Source: Eretmocerus hayati
Lineage: Eukaryota; Arthropoda; Insecta; Hymenoptera; Aphelinidae
Assembly (NCBI GenBank): GCA_029851415.1
Contig: CM056741.1
Coordinates: forward strand, 177,241,021 to 177,305,020
Length of the DNA: 64,000 nucleotides
Reading direction: 5' to 3'
A model generated the notes under the pieces. That model ran no database searches. It was given only the letters and a program-made list of their open reading frames with translations, and was not told the DNA's origin. The translations under genes were made by a program, and so were the position numbers. This document shows, piece by piece, positions 56,007 to 64,000 of this stretch; position 1 is the first letter of the stretch; each line of letters starts with the position of its first letter.

Positions 56007-59000
56007 GTTTCCCAAAACTAGACATCATCCAATTGATTCACTCTTTTCAATCATTTTGGAATGAAATTTGAAATACTACCATAAACTCTGAGAATTCAGA
56101 TTCCTAATCCACTTGGAAATTCTGGCAAAATTTACATAGAGAAGGGAGTGATAGTTAGAAATAGCTACTCCTTGACTGAACGGTGGTTTTATGCGTCGAA
56201 TTTTAAAATATTCAGAAAAACGTTTTCATACATCAGTATCAGTTAGCCCAAATACCTACAGTAAATTATAGTACACGCCGGTCCACAAAGTGCAAAATAC
56301 TTTTATATCTCAGCCTGAAACCCAAAAAAAATCCATCATCAACAGAAGGACCAGCCACAAAATCAGATACTGCTAATTTTTTCAACAAACCAGACGCTTT
56401 TATAGCCATACTAATATATCCTACCCCTTAAGGACATTACCCAAGAATATAAGTGCACACACACACACACACCCACACATGTTTTCGAAGGGGCTTATAC
56501 AGACTCAAGGGACTTTTTTGCGTCGCGACGAGGGAGTATGTATACCTATTCTTAGTGGGTGGCAGAGTACACCCCATGAGGTTATCCAGCCAGGCACGAG
56601 TAGTGGGGTAGATTGTGGAGGGTTGGCTGACTGCTGCGCGAGTTTATGTACCTTCAAATACGAGTCCTGTAAAGCAGTAGTGTGACGCCGGCGCTCGATA
56701 CATTCGCGCCGGGCAACGTCCCACGTTTCATCTTGTGACAGTCGGGATTTCGGGATATTTTGATGAAGTATTTCGGAACGATGTCACTGTGAAAAATATT
56801 AATTGGTGGTTTGAATTGTGTCCACTGCGGTGAAACACAAACGGAAAACAGTTTTGTGAATTGGATGTGATGCAGGAAGCCGGAGATGAAGCTGTGTGGT
56901 GCCGGTACTGATGGAGTCGAGCTTGAAGTAGTTCACTCTTGACCTTGTGAGTTTCTGGGCAGCACAGAGTTCATAAGTTGTGTATGTGTGACGAAATTAT
57001 GTGAGCCAAAGTAGCAGAATGTATGCTTGAATGATTTTGCTAAGGTTTCAACTACATGCAGGGAAGATGTGCAAGCTAGAAAATATAATGGGTTGAATGA
57101 AAATGCCGATTGTGATCCCAGCCCATTCAGTGTTTGAAAAAACTGTGACCATCACGTCTTTCTTGCAGGATCTCAAATTCGAACACGTAATAGGTTATCT
57201 CAATGCTATGGATGTGTTAGGTCCTGGGAATGCATGGTTTTGATATGAGCTCCAATCGAAACAGAATTAGTATAGCAGTCGCCAGCATAAAGATAATATT
57301 ACACTAACTTTCAGGACATTGAGTAATGAGTTGAAAGAGTTCAAGGTGCGTGAAGTACTATGGGAACTCATAAAAATTCTTGGAATTAATATTTCTAATG
57401 TCAATATAATATATATTCTATTTTGACATATGTCAAAAAAATATTAAGAAATTGTGAATATTGTGAGAGTGGATGCTCAAACAAAGAATTGACTCATTGG
57501 AAGGAAAATACTGAATCTTGAGCGTCAAACTTCTGTATCGAAGGATTGAGGAAACTTGGCTGTGCCATTGTCAAGATTGAATGTCCCTCATCTTATTTTG
57601 AAGGCCTTCAAACAAGATTGGGAATACACCAAGATTATGTTGGAAACTATTGAACTAGGCTAGAGGTAAAATTACGTGAGATTGAGTGGATTTCAAATGA
57701 CACAGTGCATGACAATCTCAAAACCTAAAAAATTGTTAAATACGTACAATAATATTAATACAAAGCCAGCAGATAGGTATCTTCTCAATTCAGTTGAAGT
57801 TGAAACTATCTCATTTTTGAATAATTATTATCGCATGAATGAAAGTAGATGAAAATGATCATATAGATTATTTCACTATAGGGGTGAGAAAAAATAGCAA
57901 ACTAGAGAGATAGAATGCGGAATCAGTGCTCGTGACCCTGTCCTACTTTGCCGCCCGGGAGAAACAGGTCAATCCCTGGAATACATATTACGCAAGTGCA
58001 CTCTGCTTGACCTAAATACGGACGCAATGTGGTCAAAGTGCATGATAAAATCGAATTCAATTCCCATACCTCAAAATAGTTCGATACTGGATCACGAAAC
58101 AAGACATTTTTCATTGATCCTGAAGAAAAATATCCAATATACCCTTCGAGCAAAAAGTGCATGAGTTTTGCAGCATTCCCCATAATATTGATTGAAAAAC
58201 AAGCTACTGCATTTTTGCTGTTTCCTCATCTGTTATGTTACAGCATTTGTGAATGAGTGAAAGGGAATAAGGTCAGATAAATAAATTATATCATACTCGG
58301 TATCCAACATTTGTCTTTGGATTTAGTGATGAAAATCAAGCTCTCCTCCACTTGATTCCTTCAATTAGCCTTTCAGTTTCATCCACAGTTAAAATTTGCT
58401 CTATGATGTACTGGGGTCGAAAAATAACAAGTGGTTGTGTCCTTTCATCAAACAATGTAGGGGCCGCATATTCAGTTGCTTGTACAGGATCTTGAGAATC
58501 AACAGTTCAAGTCCCCTTCTCCCCTTCCGAGTATGATCAAAACCACAATTTTTTCAAATAAAATGATTTTTATGTGTAGCGTATGTTACAAAGAGAAACA
58601 CTATATCCATCGTAGATTAGCAAATTTATATTGAGATGGAAAGATGATTGAATGAATAAGGGTTTAAAGTTCATGGGGGAAGTGAAATAGAAAGTATTTC
58701 ATTTCCTACAGTTTGCAAAATCTTTCATTTACTTCGGTGCTTCGTTGGTATACTCAAAGTAAATGAAAGATCAGAATCAATGAGGAATAATCCCATAAAA
58801 TCTGCTCTTTTTATCTAAAATATACTCAAAATTCTCGTTATGAATGAGCCTTACAATGAATTCGCCATAATTTAGATTTGGGAAGATTAAAGGATTAGCA
58901 AGGAAAGATTGATGTGCGATATAAAAATCGACAAGAATAGAGTAAGCACTATCACATCAATATGAACAGATGTATTACTGCAGCTCCCTTTGATAACCAT

Positions 59001-60751
59001 CCGAATAGAAGTCGATGAGTGAAAGTGAATATAATCGAGTCAACCAACGTGACGAGTATGAAAATTCAATTTGCTCAAGATAGATGCCATTGACATGCAA
59101 GCTCACAAAACTCTATATTTACCCTCAAGGGTGAGCCGAGAGGGTGTGAGTCAGACTCCGTCAAGTATTGACGTGCCTTTTGCATTTCCCTTTCGTTCTA
59201 ATTCATTCAAGGTTCACCACTTTCTTATTAACAAAACAAACCAGAGCTACTCTCAATAATAATGAAATAGTTTCTCTAAATTATGGTGGGTTGAATTTTA
59301 CTATAATGCATCATTAATGCTACTTTCTTGATTATTCAAAAACATCAAAAACCGTCTCTTTCATGAATTCACTTCTCATGATTGTACATACTTTCATGAA
59401 CCAGAAAGAAATGTGAGAAGGTACAAGATGAAAATTGCAGTCTGTCTTTTATTGCAGTCGTTCACCTATCCATGGCTTTTCCCTCTGTCATATACGAATT
59501 ATTGGAAGTACTACATAGAGAACGACTACCTCACTTCTCTGAATAAAATGTACAGATGAGAATCATGCATATATCCACGAGTAATCCATATTCGTCCTCG
59601 GGTCAACGACATATCCGAGGCTTACTTATTATTATTCAAATCTGCCATTTACTCGACTCGCACAGGTACAACTTTCAATCGTATCGGTAGGACACAAGGA
59701 TACGAGAAAAGTACAAAAGAATGTATATGAATAAAGTCAACTACTTTGGCACTAAATTCGGAGATTTTCGATCCGGTTTCTGTACAATAAGCTTCACAAT
59801 CGATCCAAGACCCTCAGGGAGCTTTCTTCCATTATTAGTATATTTGTATAACAGACAGAACGATAACTATCACAGAATCTTATTCAAACCAGAGATGCCA
59901 GTGAACTGGCAAGTGGCAAAATTCAGTCATTGCAAAGCGCGAATATCGTCTGCCAGAAGAGCCGCTCAATAAATGCGTCTGGGATATATAGACCGCTTTC
60001 ACGGCCAGCAGCAGCACAGCCAGCCACCATTCATTCACCCAATACACACGCGCCCCTACTACGCTAGATATGGTTAAATATATCTGTACACCCCCATGCA
60101 GCCCTTCGTCGATCGATCCTCTACTTCGACTCACGCGTTGCCATGCTCTCCCCACCCCTCTCCCCCTCCTCCTCTATATTATCTTTTTCGCGCTTTTTGA
60201 GCTTTGAGCTTTTGAAGAGAGCATGAGATAGGACGTTGAGATACGCTTGACTGGACACCTTGAGATAATACGATACCGTATCGGTATGGTGGCAAAATTC
60301 CATGAATGATGAGCAAGTTTTGGAGAGAGGGAGAGCTTTTGGCATCTTCCGGTTCGATAAAAGTTGGTCTGTCGTCGTCAAGGGGTCCTCTAACTTCTAC
60401 CGCTCGGTTAAAATACTCGTAAGACGATACGAGTCAATCTAAGAGACTTTTTCGCCAAAATTTAAACTTCTGTGCATACTTGTTTGTGTGTGTCAATTCA
60501 ATTTGATTGGAGCACGTACAAATTTCATCAATTTTTGTTCGGATAGAAGATAATTTCGGCTGATGATATGTCGGAAATGGTGTAGAGTTGCAACATGCAC
60601 ATGGCACATCGAAAATGATATGTACTGCCTGTTTTGTTGAGAACACTCACTTCTTATTCGGACCAAATAAGTTGTTTTAGCATTTATTTAGTCATTCCTA
60701 TTTCAGCTTATTCATTTTCAACCTCTTTTCGAGATTATTATGTAGCACCTG
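56007..60751. other. No gene recognised
   Basis: A long AT-rich stretch with a CA run near 56455-56475. An open frame at 56479-56685, with a Cys-containing tail, has no splice or family support. TATATA-type words occur near 59985. Nothing else can be supported. Confidence 0.4.
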
Positions 60752-61703
60752 ATATTTTAGATGGATTCCAAATCGATGAAGGTACTGAATACGTAGACAT
60801 CTATGAGAAACGATAGTCTGGCCCACCGGGATTTGAACTCAGGCCATCTGCATTGAATGCAATTACTCCATCCACAAGGCCATAGGGACTTCTTTTCACA
60901 GTTAGAATGAAGATTCATATATCAAACACAGTTTTAGATGGGTCCCAAGCCGTCGGATGCACTGAATACACGGGCATCTCTGAAAATTGATAGTTGTGCC
61001 GATCGGGATTCGAACCCAGGCCATCTGCGTTGATTGCAATTACTCGATCCACAAGGTCGTGGGAGGCTTTTTTTCACAGTTAGGATGAAAATTCATATGT
61101 ATCACCTACAGTTTTAGATGGCTTCCGAATCGTCGAAGGCTCTAATTACGCAGGTGTCTATGAATACTGATGGTTGTGCCGATCGGGATTCAAACCCAGG
61201 CCATCTACGTTGAATGCAATTACTCCATGCACGAGATTAACTACAGTTTTAGATCAGTTCCGAACCGTCGAAGGCACTGACAAGGGGTGGACCAGACCTT
61301 TGGATCACGAATCTTGTCCAAAATCTTTTTACAGTTTTGTATTACCTAGAATATGAAGAATCCAGAGTTAGTTCGTCAAGTGGGCCTCCCGTTCAGAGCT
61401 ACAGCCTATGACATTAACATTACCCATATAGGCCTATGTTGAAAAGTGATATATATAGATATACTAGCAACGCTAACATTTTCGCTTGTAGCTCTGGACA
61501 GAAGGCCCATTTGACGGAGTTACTCTGCATTCTTCATATTTTAGGTGGCACAAAACTGTAAAAAAATTTTAGGAAGGATTGGTGATCCAAAAGTTTGGTC
61601 CTCCCCTTGTGAATACGCAAGCATCTACGCGAATTGATAGTCTTGCCGGTCGGGATTCAGACCCAGGCCAACTGCATGTAATGCCATTACTTCATCCACT
61701 GAT
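60752..61703 (-). repeat. Tandem tRNA-like SINE units (about 180-bp period)
   Basis: Four units start near 60752, 60931, 61111 and 61243 with TTTTAGAT. Each carries, read on the minus strand, a B-box-like GGGTTCGAATCCCG (exact in unit 2, decayed in the others), preceded by a TTGTGGAT.GAGTAATTGCA segment resembling an A-box region. Units 1 and 2 are about 179 bp; unit 3 is shortened; unit 4 is split by a MITE. The tRNA-like part lacks a foldable acceptor stem, so this is a SINE-like repeat and not a tRNA gene. Confidence 0.6.
61281..61609. mobile_element. Foldback MITE, TNA-TSD family, copy 3
   Basis: This 329-bp element has ends CAAGGGGTGGACCAGACC and its complement, flanked by TGA (61278-61280, 61610-61612). 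It splits the SINE-like sequence GGCACTGAATACGC, intact as GGTACTGAATACGT in unit 1 at about 60781. This gives an empty-site paralogue that fixes the insertion to the base. Confidence 0.9.
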
Positions 61704-62368
61704 AATAATGACGATGAGAATGCTGAGAATTAAATTGTTTAATCGATGCCTCAAATTTTCCGACGCCACGATGAACGCCTTGGAGTACATCCAAGGAATT
61801 TGTGCCTTTTTCTACGCTCACAATTTTTTAATGAGTTTAGGTTCAAAATTTTGCATAACTGGGTGTGCAGATCAAAAACTACGCCTCGCGCAAGGCTGTG
61901 ATTTCACCACACGATAACCTCGGGAAATGTTGTTCATCAGGAATTTCAGAATGGAACACGGTGGACTTGAACCGTCGGTTAATTCCGTTAGAAGATAACC
62001 ACTGAGATTGTTTTGGGATATGATTCCGGACTGCTTCAGGATCATCCTCCATCTTGGACCAAAATCGCAAATTGGGCCGTTTTTGAAAAATTGAAGTTTC
62101 TGTAATATTTCATCAACCGGCAGTTCAAGCCTACCGTGAGGTACGATTTAAAACAATATCTCATAGTATGGACGTTAATAAAGACACGAAGAGTTGTGGC
62201 TTTGACTGTTCAGTTATGAGACCCAGCGAAAATCCGAACTGCCCCGTTCGCGTCGTGCTAGGTGAGCCCTCATTCCCACTGCTGTGAGAGTAAAGCCAAG
62301 AGCACTTAAGGTGCGGTATGACAACGACCATCGAGTCATACTTCAATCACAGATGGGAGAAGCTTTCC
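61704..62368. other. No gene recognised
   Basis: Mixed composition with short open frames, ending at the GC-rich tandem repeat. Nothing supported. Confidence 0.35.
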
Positions 62369-62805
62369 GATGAGGATCCTCGACGGCGACCAGTCAAAGC
62401 GTTCACAGCGGAGGTCGTGTAACAATGGGAATAGAGGCTAAGACCCTCGACGGTGACCAGTCAAACGTAAGGTAGCGGGGAACCACAGAAACACTGGGAG
62501 AGGATATCCGATGAGGAACCTCGACGGCGACCAGTCAAAGCGTTCACAACGGAGGTTGTGTAACACTGGGGATAGAGGCTAAAACCCTCGACGGTGACCA
62601 GTCAAACGTAAGGTGGCGGGGAACCACAGAAACACTGGGATGAGTAAACCGCGAAAAGTGTTGGTAGCTACGGCGAAGGCACCCAGTACCGATCCTCGGC
62701 CGGTACCGATCAAGGAACGAACATCGGGAGAGGTTATCCGATGAGGAGCCTCAACGGGCACCAGTCAACGTTCGTAACGGAGGTCGTGTAACACTGGGAG
62801 GGCAA
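62369..62805. repeat. GC-rich tandem repeat, about 70-bp half-units
   Basis: CCTCGACGG.GACCAGTCAA occurs at 62378, 62445, 62519, 62586 and, more diverged, 62749, alternating with GGAGGTCGTGTAACA and GCGGGGAACCACAGAAACAC. Two half-units make a 141-bp higher-order unit (62369-62509, 62510-62650). An unrelated segment of about 90 bp precedes the last partial unit. No coding frame is evident. Confidence 0.7.
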
Positions 62806-62940
62806 TCGTGAAATGAGTGCTAGTACTCGGACGAAACCACCTAGTAGCGTCGCACAGCGACCACGGGTGCCCCGACACATTTTCCATCCTCCAAGGGTGA
62901 CTTTTTTCGTAGTTTTCTACTAAATACAAACTGAGTCTCC

Positions 62941-64000
62941 CAATTTCACTTCATATAGAAACTGAGTCATTTTGCATTAATTATTAAAAATTTTCAAATA
63001 TTGGGAATGCAAGTGGTCTCGTATGCGTCAGAAATCAACTGCACCCCGTTGCAAATAGTTTTAAAAAACTGAGTCAGCTTCGAAAAAAAACTGAGTCACC
63101 TTCCTTTTTGCAAAATTCGCTGTAATTTATTTTTAAACAATGATTATTATAAAAGCACCCAGGTCTAAGTTGTAGGACACTGGCTGTCACGTGACCCCCA
63201 TCACGCTTCAAAGCGGCAATTACGAAGTAGCCTAAATTATTAGTTGTTGTTTGTTTACATTGAATAAGTGATCAGGTCACGAAAAAATGAAAGTTGAGAG
63301 CTCAGTTTGATATTTGTTCGTTTGAGTGCAACGGTGGAGCTCAAAAAAAGTCCCGATTCACAGTAATAAGAAATACGCGAGGGAAACCTCTATAGAGAGC
63401 AGGACAGCAAGCCCTACTTGAGGACCAAACAATTTATTTATTCTAAAAACCAAAGTTTATTTGACAATTGCCCCCACCTCTTGTTGAGCGGAAAACACAC
63501 CATGGCGTAAGTCAAGTGCGCAACAAGGCGCGAATAATTCAACAGCGCCGACGACTCAGTCGTGTAGATGTAGATTCGCGTCGCGTAGCACGTCGTCTGC
63601 TATTCGGGAGGTGCGGGACCCGGGACCCGGCTCGCCCGGGCGGGACACGCGGGTGACCGGGAACCCAGTTCATTGTATCAACTAATAATTTAGGCTACTT
63701 CGTAATTGCGCTTTGAAGCGTGATGGGGGTCACGTGACAGCCAGTGTCCTACAACTTAGAGTCTGGTTCAGCAGGTGACCTGGGTGCTTTTATAATAATC
63801 ATTGTTTAAAAATAAATTACAGCGAATTTTGCAAAAAGGAAGGTGACTCAGTTTTTTTCGAAGCTGACTCAGTTTTTTGAAACTATTTGCAACGGGGTGC
63901 AGTTGATTTCTGACGCATACGAGACCACTTGCATTCCCAATATTTGAGCATTTTTAATAATTAATGCAAAATGACTCAGTTTCTAAATGAAGTGAAATTG
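62941..64000. repeat. Long inverted repeat running off the window
   Basis: The left arm (62941-63246) and right arm (63679-64000) are about 95 percent complementary by eye. The right arm has an extra segment of about 20 bases near 63758-63780. Both arms carry three copies of AAACTGAGTCA in matching places. The 432-bp centre is partly GC-rich (63470-63665), with GGGACCCGGGACCCGG words and a 62-codon frame at 63468-63656 of low-complexity Arg-rich type. Left-arm-like sequence may start before 62941, since the right arm is cut by the window edge. Confidence 0.8.

Noticed and set aside
60810..61235. tRNA genes at the B-box-like sequences
   Set aside because: No complementary acceptor stem or clear anticodon arm; the units are tandem and decayed, so SINE-like.
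63468..63656. Arg-rich 62-codon protein in the centre of the inverted repeat
   Set aside because: Low-complexity frame in a GC-rich repeat core without other coding evidence.

Overview
The window is AT-rich metazoan nuclear DNA with introns, few genes and many transposable-element insertions. A CsRn1/Kabuki-clade Ty3/gypsy retrotransposon, LINE, piggyBac-like and pogo-like remnants, and a secreted trypsin-fold protease homologue together suggest an insect. A parasitoid hymenopteran would fit, but the sequence does not prove it.

Layout. 0-9.4 kb: largely featureless, with a foldback MITE (3.36-3.70 kb), a 1.23-kb TA-flanked element (7.07-8.30 kb) and a possible membrane-protein exon ending at 9.44 kb. 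9.44-15.90 kb: a complete minus-strand LTR retrotransposon with identical 307-bp LTRs, a CTGA target duplication, a tRNA-Trp-type primer site, gag, a slippery heptamer at the gag stop, and pol. 16.9-26.0 kb: nested inverted-repeat elements, including foldbacks built of about 30-bp subrepeats. 26.4-27.4 kb: a GC-rich block with a minus-strand TATA/initiator, a short ORF and, just upstream, ten 21-bp palindromic units with unique spacers. I rate this array the most unusual signal here. 29.4-35.1 kb: two exon-like blocks with matching splice phases around further foldback elements. 35.7-38.9 kb: foldbacks, a GC-rich insertion with 13-bp direct repeats, a perfect 91-bp palindrome and a pogo-like element. 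40.0-42.9 kb: the best host gene, a two-exon secreted serine-protease homologue lacking all three catalytic residues. 43.4-50.3 kb: a diverged tandem array broken by a CRE-rich TIR element and a LINE, then a second LINE split by a piggyBac-like element. 51.95-56.0 kb: a 4-kb member of the same MITE family. 60.7-64.0 kb: a tRNA-like SINE array carrying another MITE, a 70-bp GC-rich tandem repeat, and a long inverted repeat running off the window end.

The coding elements are the retrotransposon, the decayed LINEs, the protease homologue and a few unrecognised exon candidates. A four-copy MITE family has clean TNA target duplications (TCA, TTA, TGA, TAA). One copy disrupts a tandem repeat whose neighbours preserve the empty site, which fixes its ends to the base. 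All calls come from reading the sequence; no database search or expression data were available.
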